Made by a program: the position numbers and the translations under genes
Source: Burkholderia sp. S171
GTDB taxonomy: Bacteria; Pseudomonadota; Gammaproteobacteria; Burkholderiales; Burkholderiaceae
Reading direction: 5' to 3'
Length of the DNA stretch: 64,000 bases
Assembly (NCBI RefSeq): GCF_009766085.1
Contig: NZ_LMUF01000033.1
Location: 1-64,000 of the forward strand
Shown: piece by piece, positions 43,947 through 53,398 of the stretch
How positions within the stretch are numbered: the stretch's first letter is position 1
Layout of the letters: the number at the start of each line of letters is the position of its first letter
The notes under the pieces: model-generated
Told to the model about the DNA's origin: nothing
Database searches by the model: none
What the model saw: only the letters and a program-made list of their open reading frames with translations

Positions 43947-46900
43947 CTACTCAAGTTTCGACGCTTTGATTCGATCGATGGCGTTGGTTAGCACAGGCAA
44001 CGACACGGGCTTCGCGAGATGAGCATTAAATCCGGCACGTATCGCTCTCCTGGCGTCCTGTGCACGTCCGAACCCGGTGAGTGCGATTGCAGGCACCGCG
44101 CCCATCCCCGGCAGTCTTCGCAACGCGCCAATAAATTCGTAGCCATCCATTTCCGGCATGCCGATGTCCGACAGAATCAGATCGAAGTCGTCGCTGCTTG
44201 CCGCCGCAAGAGCCTGCTTTGCGCTCGCCTCCGCCCGCACGTGCGCGCCCTCGAGTTCCAGGAGCGTGCGAAACGCGTCGAGTGATTCCAGCGAATCGTC
44301 GATCAACAAAATTTTCAGGCCCTTGAGAGCGCTCGAATTGACCCGCTCACCCGGGCGGTCCAGGTCTCCCAAAACCGGGCTTTCCGGTAACCAGAGACGA
44401 AACCGCGCGCCCTTCCCCACGCCCGCAGACTCGGCCTCGATGCGTCCGCCATGCATCTCCGCTATTTGCTTGACCAGCGAGAGGCCGATTCCCAAGCCAC
44501 CTCTATCGCGTCTTCCAGCCGCTTCAGCCTGACTGAACATGTCGAATATTTTCGGCAGAAAATCCGGCGCGATCCCTTGCCCGGTATCCGCGACTTCAAC
44601 ACAGATGAAATTGTCCTCGCGCGAGAGCGCGATCCGGATACGACCCCCGCGCGGCGTGAACTTCAATGCATTGCGCACGAGGTTCCACAGCATTTGTTCG
44701 ACGCGGACCGCATCGGCCTGAATAAAGACAGGCACGCCCACTCCGGACATCGACAGGTCAATGCCGTTCACTGCGGCGTCGGCCATGCTCGCTTCGACCA
44801 CCGATTGCACCGCGACTGAAACGTCTACCGGTCCTCGCAGCAAAGCCAGTTTGCCCGTGCGAGCGCGCGACAAGTCGAGGAGATCGTCGATGATTTTCGC
44901 CTGACCGACGACCGAGCGCTGGATAGCCTCGGCCGCCCTCTGAACGACTGCAATCTCTCTTGCCTCCGGTGCGCGGGTGAGCAACTCGGCTTTCACGTGA
45001 ATCAGGTTGAGCGGGTTCTTTAGTTCGTGCGACAACACGGCAAAGAACTCATCCTTTAAACGGATAGCGGCCTCCGCCTGAAGGCGTATTTCGCGCTCAA
45101 GCGTCAACTGTAACTGCTGCTGGCTTTCGACCCCTTTCTGATCCGTGACGTCGCGAACGATCTTCGCGTAGCCTTTAAAGCCGGCCGCATTGATCGATGT
45201 CATCACACCGCTGCAGTAGGCTTGTGAGCCGTCACGTCGCCTGTGCCATCGTTCGTCTTCTGCGCGCCCGGCCCTGGCCGCCTGTGCTCGTTCAGCTGGG
45301 GCAATTCCGTCAGCACGATCTTCAGGCAAGAAAATCATGTCGATGGAATTGCCCTGCGCTTCCGCTTCCTTGTAACCGAATATCCGTTCCGCGCCCTTGT
45401 TCCAGCTAACAATCACGCCGTCCATATCCTGGACGATGATTCCGTAGTCATCGGTTGTCAGCGCCGCAAGCTTCAGCCGGTCATCACTGGTGCGCGCTTC
45501 CGACTGTGCTTGCCGTCGAGACGTGATATCGATCAGCGTGAGCACCGCACCGTCGATGCGATCGTCAGCAGTGCGATACGGCAACAAGCGAGCCAGAAAC
45601 CACTTCCCGTCGGATGTTTCGACCTCTCTCTCCATCATCTGCAGGCTGCTAAAGACAGCGGTAGCATCGTCAGCCAGTTCGGGGTATTTCAGGCGGTGCG
45701 TAAGATCGAGCAACGGGCGACCGACGTCGGACTTGATCAGATTGAACAAGCCGACCGCAGGCGCGGTATAACGTTTAATGCGCATCGCCCGGTCGATGAA
45801 AACGGTCGCAATATCCGTTGAAGCGATGAGGTTCTCCAGGTCATCGTTCACCTTGGCGGTCTCGGTCACCTTCGACTCCAGCTCGACGTTGACCGTCACC
45901 AGTTCTTCATTCACCGAATGGAGTTCTTCCTTACTCGTTTCGAGCTCTTCGCTAGCAGACCGAAGTTCTTCCACGATCGCTTGCAACTCTTCGTTAGAGG
46001 CTTTCAACTCCTCGGTCGATACGTTCGACTGTTCAATGGATGATTGTAGATTCTCCTTGGCGAGATGCAACTCCGCTTCAAGTTGCACCGTAACCGAATC
46101 ACGCGTAGCAAGGCCGCTCTGATCGCCCTCGCCCCCTTCGCCCCGCGCAACATCTTCCAGTTCATCGAACGAAATGAGCACGACGTCCACGCCCGTTGCT
46201 TGATCGTGGTACGGATGCACCCTCATCCTGACTCGCGTGGTCGTCTCACCGCCGGACATACGCACCAAGCGCGTGTCAGAGTCGACGCCTTTTTCTGTCG
46301 CCTGAAACAGCGCCGTGCGCAGTTCGAGCCGCAAGTCAGGGTGGATCAGCGTGAGCAGGTTATGTGACGGCTCGCCGCCGGCGTAATGAAAAAACCGCCC
46401 GATCTCGCCCGACATATGCACGACCTCGGCATCGCGATCCACAATGACGCTGGGAGGCGCGCCGTGTTCAATCGCCCGTCTATGCAGGTCGGCGGTCGCC
46501 AAGCGCGGGCGCTCGATAACCGAGGGCGTCGCGACGCTCAGGTGCGCCAGCCCCTTGATCTGCCGGGGAAACGGCGCAGCAGATGCACGTGGGCGCGATG
46601 TCAGGACTTTTGCCTGGTAGATCCGGTTCTTCTTGTCGATCGCTACGAATAGATCGTCGGCAACGTCGGCCGATTCCGAGCTGCCCAAAAACAGGAAGCC
46701 ACCCGGCTTCAGCGCAAAGTGGAATGTCTGGAAAATTTCCCGCTGGATCGTTCGGTCCAGATAGATCAGCAGGTTGCGACACGACACGAAGTCAACCTGT
46801 GAGAACGGTGGATCGCGCAGGAGGTTGTGAGGGGCAAAAAGCACCTTTTCGCGGACCGCCTTGTCGATCACGTAACGACTGCCGGCATGGTTGAAAAATC

Positions 46901-47599
46901 GGTTTAAACGGCTAGGTGGTACGTCCGTCAGAATTGATTCAGGATAGTTACCTGCTCGGGCAATTTCGATAGCGTGCTGGTCAATGTCGGTCGCGAACAA
47001 GTGGATCGCCGGCAGCTCATTTCCTTCCCGCTGATGTTCACATAGCAACATCGCGAGCGAGTAGACCTCTTCTCCAGTGGAACAACCAGGTACCCACACG
47101 CGCACCGGATCGTCCAACGCTCTTTCGCTAACGATCTTCGGAATCACCTCACGCTCGACCGCTTCGAATGCTTCACGATCACGGAAGAAATTGGTGACAC
47201 CAATCAACATGTCCTTGAGTAGCGGCGACGTTTCCTCGGGATGCGAATCCAGGAATTGCTCGTACAACGGCAGACTGGGAAGTGCATTGACTTGCAGACG
47301 CCGCTCGATGCGCCGAAGAACCGTTGCCCGCTTGTAGTGATGAAAATCGTGACCCGTGCGGGTGTGTAGAGTGGTCAATATTGCTTGCAGCGCGCGCTCG
47401 GCGGGCGAAGCGGTTTGCTCTCCAACAGCGGCGAGAGCAACAGGCCCTTCCTGACCAGTTCGCGGCAACTCAATGGCGCGCATGTTGGTCCACAATTCGA
47501 TCAATTTCTGCGGGATGTCAACAATCGGCAAGACAATGTCCACCATGCCCGTCGCAATCGCATTGCGCGGCATGTCCTCGTACTCGGCGTCCTTCGGAC
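43947..47599 (-). pseudogene. CheB/CheR-type hybrid histidine kinase, 5' end removed by an IS6-family element
   Basis: About 1,217 native residues remain. In order: the last 35 or so residues of a CheB methylesterase domain (EYEDMPRNAIATGMVD), a full CheR methyltransferase (about 75-345, VWVPGCSTGEEVYSLA), a coiled coil (about 520-600), PAS domains (about 600-850), HisKA with VLSHELKNPLN, a HATPase (NALKFTPRGG, GLGIGLSLV) and a C-terminal receiver with DLILSDIGMPEMDGYEF. A normal CheB-CheR-kinase has a complete CheB first; here it is cut exactly at the IS terminus (47600). The fragment has an in-frame ATG at 47573 but no clear promoter, so it is probably inactive or expressed from the IS. Confidence 0.88.
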
Positions 47600-48440
47600 G
47601 GTTCTGGTGCAAATGGAGGATGTGAATGGGTTAGAGTCGTCGAACTACACAAACTGATGACGGACGATGAGTAAGCTGAAGAGCCTGGACAAGCTGTTCG
47701 ATGGGCGACACTTTGATCGCGAGATCATCCTTCTGTGTGTTCGCTGGTATCTGCGCTACAAGCTTAGCCTGCGGGATCTTGTCGAGATGATGGCTGAGCG
47801 TGGTTTGTCTCTTGCGCACACGACGATCCTGCGTTGGGTGCAGCGTTATACGCCCGAATTCGTCAAACGCTGGAACCGTTTTAGCACGCCCACAGGACAG
47901 TCGTGGCGTGTCGACGAAACGTACCTGAAGATCCGCGGAAGGTGGGTCTATCTCTATCGGGCCGTGGATCGGGCAGGCCAGACGGTAGACTTCATGCTGC
48001 GCGCCAAACGCGACGTGGCAGCAGCAAAGGCATTTTTCAAGAAGGCCATCAAGCATCAGGGGCAGCCACCGAAAACCATCACTCTCGATGGTTATGCGGC
48101 CTCGCACCGCGCCGTGCGCGAGATGAAGGCAGACGGTTTGCTACCCGCGGACACCGAGGTCAGATCTTCGAAGTACTTGAACAACCTGATAGAGCAAGAC
48201 CATCGCAACATCAAGTCCCGGACGAAGGTCATGCTTGGCTTTAAGCTGTTCAGGAGCGCCGCAACCACGATTGCAGGCATCGAGTTGATGCATCGCATTC
48301 GCAAGGGTCAGTTCAATCTCGCAACGCTCGACCTCAAAGATACCGCTGCGCCTACCGTTTGGAATACAGTCTTCTCGGCTCAATAAGCCATCCTATAAAA
48401 ATTAACCTCCTCGACTATTTCCGCTATTTGCACCAGAGCC
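47600..48440 (+). mobile_element. IS6-family insertion sequence (841 bp)
   Basis: Terminal inverted repeats are visible: left 47600-47617 begins GGTTCTGGTGCAAAT and right 48423-48440 (complement) begins GGCTCTGGTGCAAAT. Between them lies one transposase gene. The 8-bp flanks differ (CTTCGGAC on the left, CATACAAC on the right), so there is no target duplication, which implies a deletion or recombination at this copy. Both flanking genes are cut at the termini. Confidence 0.85.
47667..48386 (+). CDS. IS6-family DDE transposase
   Basis: A 239-residue transposase. DDE residues: WRVDETYLK, TITLDGYAAS and NLIEQDHRNIK. The N-terminal helix-turn-helix part (LLCVRWYLRYKLSLRDLVEM) is typical of IS6. 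Appears intact. Confidence 0.92.
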   Translation: MSKLKSLDKLFDGRHFDREIILLCVRWYLRYKLSLRDLVEMMAERGLSLAHTTILRWVQRYTPEFVKRWNRFSTPTGQSWRVDETYLKIRGRWVYLYRAVDRAGQTVDFMLRAKRDVAAAKAFFKKAIKHQGQPPKTITLDGYAASHRAVREMKADGLLPADTEVRSSKYLNNLIEQDHRNIKSRTKVMLGFKLFRSAATTIAGIELMHRIRKGQFNLATLDLKDTAAPTVWNTVFSAQ

Positions 48441-49415
48441 CATACAACCGCCCGCGGCGAGGTCTTCCAGCTGCAAAAGCCGGTCTACGGATTCAAGGGG
48501 CCAGTGCCTGCGCAATACTCCGTCCGCCAGGCGCCCCAGGTCATCGGCGTAGGGCTGCTCGAAGCCGTCGACGAGGCGACGATTCTGCAGCTTGCGACCA
48601 AGCACGACGGTGTCACAGGCACGCCGAATTGGGTGACCGATCCGGAGACGGGTCAACGTCGCCTGGGCCGTTTCGGCTGGAAGGCCTCCAAGGCCAGCCT
48701 GCGCGACCAGGTCGCCGAGGCGCTGATGCTGGACATGGGCGTCACGTCCCCGGTCTACCCGACGCGGATGTGCCAGCAGAACCTCGGCTCGACGCCTTGC
48801 AAGACGGCTGCCCAGACGGTCTCCGGTGCCACCGAGACAGATATGGAGAAGATTACGCACTACCTCGAGCTCATCGGCGTGCCAGCACAGCGCAAGTACC
48901 CCAGTGGGTACGCGCCTGGATTGCGCGTGTCGCCCGAGCACAATGTTAACGCGATCCGCATCGCCAGCGGGGCTGCACTGTTCGCGCAAAACGGCTGTGC
49001 CGCCTGCCACGCGAGCCAGATGAAGACTGGCGCGAACCACCCGTTTGCCGAGTTGCGCAACCAGATCATCCATCCGTACTCGGACCTGCTGCTCCATGAC
49101 ATGGGCCCTGGCCTGGCCGACACCTTGACACAAGGCAACGCCAAGCCCTCCATGTGGCGTACCGAGCCTTTGTGGGGCATCGGGTCGCTGGCCTATGTCC
49201 AGGAGAGCCCCGCGATCAACGCCGGCCCCGACCTGCCGCATGATCCGCTATCGATGCCGGTCTCGAAAGCGCGCTACCTGCACGACGGAAGGGCGCGCTC
49301 CATCTTAGAGGCGATTCTTTGGCATGACGGAGAGGCCCGGGCTTCACGCCTGAAGTTCGAGGCTTTGACTGCCGATGAGCGAAACGACATCCTTCTGTTT
49401 CTCGGTTCGCTTTGA
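48441..49415 (+). pseudogene. Di-heme thiol-oxidoreductase-type cytochrome (DHOR/DUF1111), 3' fragment
   Basis: The open frame runs without a start from the IS6 right terminus (TTARGEVFQLQKP) to 49415. It includes the DHOR features YSVRQAPQVIG, the heme site NGCAACH, the LLLHDMGPGLAD segment and YLHDGRARSILEAILWHDGEA. The N-terminal part with the other heme is missing, so the gene is truncated by the IS. Intact homologues are periplasmic di-heme proteins often linked to imelysin or iron uptake; no such genes are present here. Confidence 0.8.
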
Positions 49416-49440
49416 AGTGGGAGCATTGCATCCGATGAGG

Positions 49441-49472
49441 CGGTATGTGCGCGTGAGCCCGCGCGCATACCG
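49441..49472. repeat. Long hairpin downstream of the DHOR fragment
   Basis: Arms 49441-49453 and 49460-49472 pair over 13 bp (one G-T pair) with a 6-nt loop, starting CGGTATG. It is 26 bp after the stop codon. No T run follows, so if it is a terminator it is atypical. Confidence 0.45.
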
Positions 49473-49687
49473 CCAGCGCGACGGGGCGCAAGACGACTGG
49501 TTACGCGACACCGAACTGTGCGCTGGCTTCGAACGCACCGAGGCGTTCTTCACGGTTCTAAGCGCACTCTGCTTTCCCTTCCAATCGCAACAAAGGCGAC
49601 AGAGATAAGCCGATGCCGCGCGACATTTGAAATCTAACCTACCCACTCATAGCCGACTAGGCGCTAGAATCGGCAAACACCTATGAA

Positions 49688-49937
49688 ATGAGTTCATCAA
49701 TGCGTCGAGAAAGCTACAACGACCTGCTGGCGCTGATTGCCGTCGCGCGCGAGCGCAGCTTCACGCGTGCGGCTGCGCAACTCGGCGTATCGCAATCGGC
49801 CTTGAGCCATACCATCCGGGCGCTTGAAACCCGGCTCGGCATGCGACTCCTGACCCGAACCACGCGCAGCGTCGCGCCGACGGAAGCGGGCGAGCGACTC
49901 ATCCGGACCATCGCTCCCCGCTTTGAAGAGATCGATT
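49688..49937 (+). pseudogene. LysR regulator, 5' fragment cut by an IS6-family element
   Basis: Encodes the N-terminal HTH of a LysR protein (NDLLALIAVARERSFTRAAA, VSQSALSHTIRALE) up to APRFEEID, after which the sequence enters the second IS. The frame ends at 49966 with IS-derived residues. The ligand-binding domain is not found on the other side of the IS. Confidence 0.85.
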
Positions 49938-50766
49938 GGCTCTGTCGCGCTAAGGCGATCATGTAAAATTCGTCGACCGAAATTGAGACGACCACGATGT
50001 GCATGACGGGCAAGACGGGCAAGACGGCGCGCAAGACATTACCACCAGATGTTGCGAAGGTGCTCAAGCGACTGCACTATCCGTTGGATGTGATCCTGCT
50101 GTGTGTGCGGTGGTACGTGGCGTACTCCCTGAGCCTTCGCAATCTCGAAGAGATGATGGCTGAGCGCGGCTTTGAGGTTGGCCATTCGAGCGTGCACCGC
50201 TGGGTCATCAAGCTTGTACCATTGTTCGAGAAAACCTTTCGCCGGCACAAACGTCCGGTGGGTAAGAGCTGGAGGATGGATGAAACCTACGTCAAGGTGC
50301 GCGGCCAGTGGAAGTACTTGTATCGCGCAGTGGACAAGGCTGGCAATACAGTCGATTTCCTCTTGCGGGCGCATCGCGACAAGGCTGCCGCGCGCCGCTA
50401 CTTCGAGAAGGCCATCGATCGCAACGGCGCGCCTGAGACCGTGACGATGGACAAAAGCGGGGCCAATCTGGCCGCCCTCCAGGCCATCAACGTTGAGCGC
50501 GAAACGCCCATCAAGATCCGGCAGGTCAAGTATCTGAACAATATTGTCGAGCAGGATCATCGGGCGATCAAACGCCGCACCAGGCCCATGATGGGATTCA
50601 AGGATTTCCGGTGTGCTCGCATCATCCTCTCAGGCATTGAGACGATGCACATGATCAGCAAAGGTCAGATGAAGGACGGTGGCGTCTCGCGAACAGCCGC
50701 CGAACAGTTCTACTCTCTGATGACGTAGGAATTCTTATCATAGAAGAATTTTTAGCCTTGTCAGCC
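49938..50766 (+). mobile_element. Second IS6-family insertion sequence (about 829 bp)
   Basis: Boundaries are estimated from where host genes break: the left at GGCTCTGTCGCG (inside the LysR gene) and the right where the complement begins GGCTGACAAGG, just before integrase-like sequence. The end similarity is weak, so the right end is tentative. The element is distinct in sequence from the first IS. No matching 8-bp flanks were seen. Confidence 0.65.
49997..50728 (+). CDS. IS6-family DDE transposase
   Basis: A 243-residue transposase, related to but clearly different from the one at 47667. DDE residues: WRMDETYVK, VTMDKSGAN, NIVEQDHRAIK. Looks intact. Confidence 0.92.
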   Translation: MCMTGKTGKTARKTLPPDVAKVLKRLHYPLDVILLCVRWYVAYSLSLRNLEEMMAERGFEVGHSSVHRWVIKLVPLFEKTFRRHKRPVGKSWRMDETYVKVRGQWKYLYRAVDKAGNTVDFLLRAHRDKAAARRYFEKAIDRNGAPETVTMDKSGANLAALQAINVERETPIKIRQVKYLNNIVEQDHRAIKRRTRPMMGFKDFRCARIILSGIETMHMISKGQMKDGGVSRTAAEQFYSLMT

Positions 50767-51282
50767 TTATCGCGACACTACCCGGTGGCCGACCACTGGC
50801 TCCATTTGGTCGGCAAAGAACGCAAGGCCGGCAAAGTGGCGCTACCACCGCTAGCCCGCACGGCGCTTATCAATATCTTCTACACCGTGGGCTATCGGTC
50901 ACACCAGCGCGCTGGAATCCGAAGACCCGTTGATCGGAAGTCTCGAGCAAGATTCCACAGGCGGCATCACGGGGGCGCGCCGCTGGTACGTAATACGGCG
51001 GTTCTTCTTGCAAGCATCCGACGTGATCCAGGCTGAGCAACCGGTGACGGCCGAAAAGCTCAGACGAGCAAATCCACATTGGTTGAACATACGCACGCCA
51101 CTCATGCCCTGGCTCGTGGCGCCGACCTAACGAGCGTGCGCGATAACCTTCGTCATGCATCCATCGCAACGACGTCGGTTTATCTTCACAGCGACGAGAT
51201 TAAGCGCGCGGCAGATCGGCGCAGCTTTCGCCGCACGCACATCATCGTAACGAGGGCACCAAATCGGCTTAGCGTGCTTTAA
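50767..51282 (+). pseudogene. Tyrosine recombinase (XerD-like integrase), decayed
   Basis: Integrase-like sequence occurs in three frames: RHYPVADHWLHLVGKERKAG (50770 on), then IGSLEQDSTGGITGARRWYV (from about 50930), then HTHATHALARGADLTSVRDN and SIATTSVYLHSDEIKRA (51085 on). The catalytic HxxR region and the Tyr block are recognisable. At least two frameshifts, one about 2 bp short near 51078, and loss of the N terminus to the IS show it is dead. It borders a defence island. Confidence 0.8.
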
Positions 51283-51304
51283 ATTCCGAATTCCGAAGCC
51301 GCCC

Positions 51305-51883
51305 CTAGATCAAGTCAATTGCGCTTGTGAGAATCTGACTTGTCTGCGGTAAGCCGTGCGTCTCGTAGATTTTCAATAGCTCGGTCGCACTTAGCACCGG
51401 TCGGGTCAGAGTTGCCCGAAGTGCCTTCACCGTCGCTAATACCCGCAATTTATCGAGCCCGTATTGTAAAACGATGAAATCATCGGGGTGGATGATCTCG
51501 ATGTCGTATGGCTTGACCGCATGCTCGGGAAAATCTCGAACGTTGAATGTGACGATAGCATCGACATGCCCTACTATGCCCGCAGCAAGCACGTGCCGAT
51601 CATTTGAATCGGGCAAATCCATCGAATCGATAATCTTTTCGTAGTTCGTAATGATGCTGTCCGGGACCGCATCAATCATGAGGTCTCTGGTCGCATGCAA
51701 TTTGCCTAGGCCGATATCGGGTCGATTCTTATTGAGGTTCCGAATCCATTCGTCGTGAATCTCGTACGTCCAGCGGGCATGGTACAAACCATCAACGGCG
51801 AGGCGCATCAACAGATCTCGGAGCGGCGCTGGATACAGCACGCATGCGTCGAGCAGCACCGTGTAGGACCGGGCGCCCGCCAT
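51305..51883 (-). CDS. PIN-domain protein, probable toxin
   Basis: A 192-residue PIN-domain protein of a longer VapC-like type. Acidic residues of the RNase site are in YTVLLDACVLY, HDEWIRNL, DLPDSNDRHVLAAG and VTFNVRDFPE. Known PIN toxins cut tRNA or rRNA. Its start overlaps the stop of the HTH gene upstream (TAATG), so the two are co-translated as a toxin-antitoxin-like pair. Confidence 0.83.
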   Translation of the reverse strand: MAGARSYTVLLDACVLYPAPLRDLLMRLAVDGLYHARWTYEIHDEWIRNLNKNRPDIGLGKLHATRDLMIDAVPDSIITNYEKIIDSMDLPDSNDRHVLAAGIVGHVDAIVTFNVRDFPEHAVKPYDIEIIHPDDFIVLQYGLDKLRVLATVKALRATLTRPVLSATELLKIYETHGLPQTSQILTSAIDLI

Positions 51884-52359
51884 TAATAACCCATGCCCTG
51901 TTCTTGTGCTTGCTCCGATAGCTCTCTCAGCGCATCCAGCGACCGCGCTCGTCGTTTTTCCTTAAAAACTCTCACATCGTCAAAGGTGACTTTTCGATGC
52001 GATCCTACTTTGTGGAAAGGTATTTCGCCGGCGTCCAACATCCGGACCAAGTACGGTCTGGAGATGTTGAGCATCATTGCGGCTTGCTGGGTGGTGAGGT
52101 CCATTTCCTTCGGAATCACTGCAACGGGCTTTCCTTGCGAGAGAAAACCCAGCATATCGGCGAATAGTCGCAGGATTTTGGGCGGCAGCTGAAGGGTGGG
52201 ACTGCCGTCATTTGGATGCTCCGCCCCCTCCTCAATCAGCACGACGCTGACAGCCCGCGAGTGATCCAACGCGGCAACGATACAGCGTTGCGCGGCCTTT
52301 GCGATCTCCACTTCCCTCTCGTCCAAAACCGTATCTAGGACGTCATCTTCATTGGACAT
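51883..52359 (-). CDS. HTH (excisionase/MerR-like) DNA-binding protein, probable antitoxin of the PIN protein
   Basis: A 158-residue protein. The C-terminal third has an excisionase-type HTH (LTTQQAAMMLNISRPYLVRM, then FHKVGSHRKVTFDDVRVF). Residues 1-90 are an all-helical part with LPPKILRLFADMLGFLSQG. The start at 52359 has GAGG upstream. It probably represses its own operon, perhaps through the large inverted repeat just upstream. Confidence 0.82.
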   Translation of the reverse strand: MSNEDDVLDTVLDEREVEIAKAAQRCIVAALDHSRAVSVVLIEEGAEHPNDGSPTLQLPPKILRLFADMLGFLSQGKPVAVIPKEMDLTTQQAAMMLNISRPYLVRMLDAGEIPFHKVGSHRKVTFDDVRVFKEKRRARSLDALRELSEQAQEQGMGY

Positions 52360-52413
52360 GTTTTCCTCGCGCGATGTTAAAAAGCTCGGCTTTGTTCTTT
52401 TTGACCGCAGCAA

Positions 52414-52472
52414 GCCGGTGATCCGTCTGGGCCGCGAAAAGCTTTACCCCGCGGCCCAGACGGATCACCGGC
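52414..52472. repeat. Perfect 23-bp inverted repeat with 13-nt loop
   Basis: Arms 52414-52436 and 52450-52472 are exact complements, beginning GCCGGTGATCCGTCTGGG. The loop contains the palindrome AAAGCTTT. It lies about 55-113 bp upstream of the HTH gene and beyond the 3' side of the SLATT gene. There is no T run on either side, so it is not a standard terminator. It could be an operator, a structured leader or a recombination site. Confidence 0.9.
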
Positions 52473-52596
52473 GAATTCATTGTAAAAGAATTATCCGAAA
52501 TAATCGAAATAAACGCAACCTTTTTTGGAAGGCACAAGCGTTGGAAGAGGCACGTGTTCGGTCAACTCCGACCCGCGTAATACGGAACGTCGGCAT

Positions 52597-52792
52597 TTAG
52601 CACGCGTCACACAAGCGCCGGATGTCAAGATGCGCGATCGCCTGACCGGCCTTCTCGAATTCGGCGACTGACGTAACAACAAATGGCATCGTCTCGACCG
52701 GGTCCGGTGCCATCCCCGCTTCGCTGATCCGCTGGCGCACGCGCATCATCAGGTGATCGACGACGTGGGGCGAGACGAGATACCAGGGGTGC
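52597..52792 (-). pseudogene. C-terminal remnant of an unidentified gene
   Basis: On the minus strand an open frame of about 64 codons reads HPWYLVSPHVVDHL, then FVVTSVAEFEKAGQAI, then a TAA at 52597. It has no start codon and is preceded by a stop. The composition looks protein-like, so this is probably the tail of a decayed gene between the SLATT gene and the inverted repeat. Confidence 0.35.
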
Positions 52793-52813
52793 CGTCACTC
52801 AATGCGACGAGGT

Positions 52814-53398
52814 TTACTCGCCCCGGCGCAGCGTTCTGGGGAGGAAGGCATCGATCTCCGCATCCGAGAAAGTTAACTCTTCGCGCTCCTTGAGCCCAAC
52901 GCTCGCGTCGGCGTACGCCTTGGACGACGTTCTCGGCGCGTTTTCGTAGATTGACGCAAGACGACCCTGCAGTTCGTCACGTTTCTCGCGAGCGGTCTTC
53001 GCATCCATATTGCGATCGTGCAAATCCGTCAACACCGAAAGGTACGATTCACGAACGTTCCACAGTTCGCTCGCCGTCTTCTTGTGCTTCCCGGCCTGCT
53101 GCCCCGGATCGCTGTCCTTGGTGTACGTATTGAGCGCAAGGAGCGCCATCGAGACAACAGCGGCAGTCACGACGGCCGGATAGCTGAGTTTGTCTCCGCC
53201 GAAAATCGCGGCGATCAGTCCGCTTGTGGTCAAGGCAGACAGGACGATCTGCCAGAACTTGATGCGACCAAGCTTGGTCATGCATCGGTCCGCACACTTT
53301 TCATGCGTCTTGGTCGCGTACACCACGCGGCCAAAGCACTCGCGCAACTGCGCTTCAAGCGCTGCGTCAACGTCGTCAGCCTGGGAATTTTGTGCCAT
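52814..53398 (-). CDS. SLATT-domain two-TM protein, probable CBASS-type effector
   Basis: A 194-residue protein: a helical N terminus with CADRCMTKLGRIKF, two membrane helices (about 49-67 and 72-93), then a long helical, charged C-terminal region (KTASELWNVRESYLSVLTDL). This is the SLATT layout (SMODS- and SLOG-associating two-TM effector), proposed to form membrane pores when triggered by a cyclic nucleotide. The start at 53398 overlaps the CD-NTase gene by 23 bp, so it is tightly coupled to it. Confidence 0.85.
   Translation of the reverse strand: MAQNSQADDVDAALEAQLRECFGRVVYATKTHEKCADRCMTKLGRIKFWQIVLSALTTSGLIAAIFGGDKLSYPAVVTAAVVSMALLALNTYTKDSDPGQQAGKHKKTASELWNVRESYLSVLTDLHDRNMDAKTAREKRDELQGRLASIYENAPRTSSKAYADASVGLKEREELTFSDAEIDAFLPRTLRRGE

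Noticed and set aside
47592..48448. Simple transposition of the IS6-family element with target duplication
   Set aside because: The 8-bp flanks differ and the two truncated genes are unrelated.
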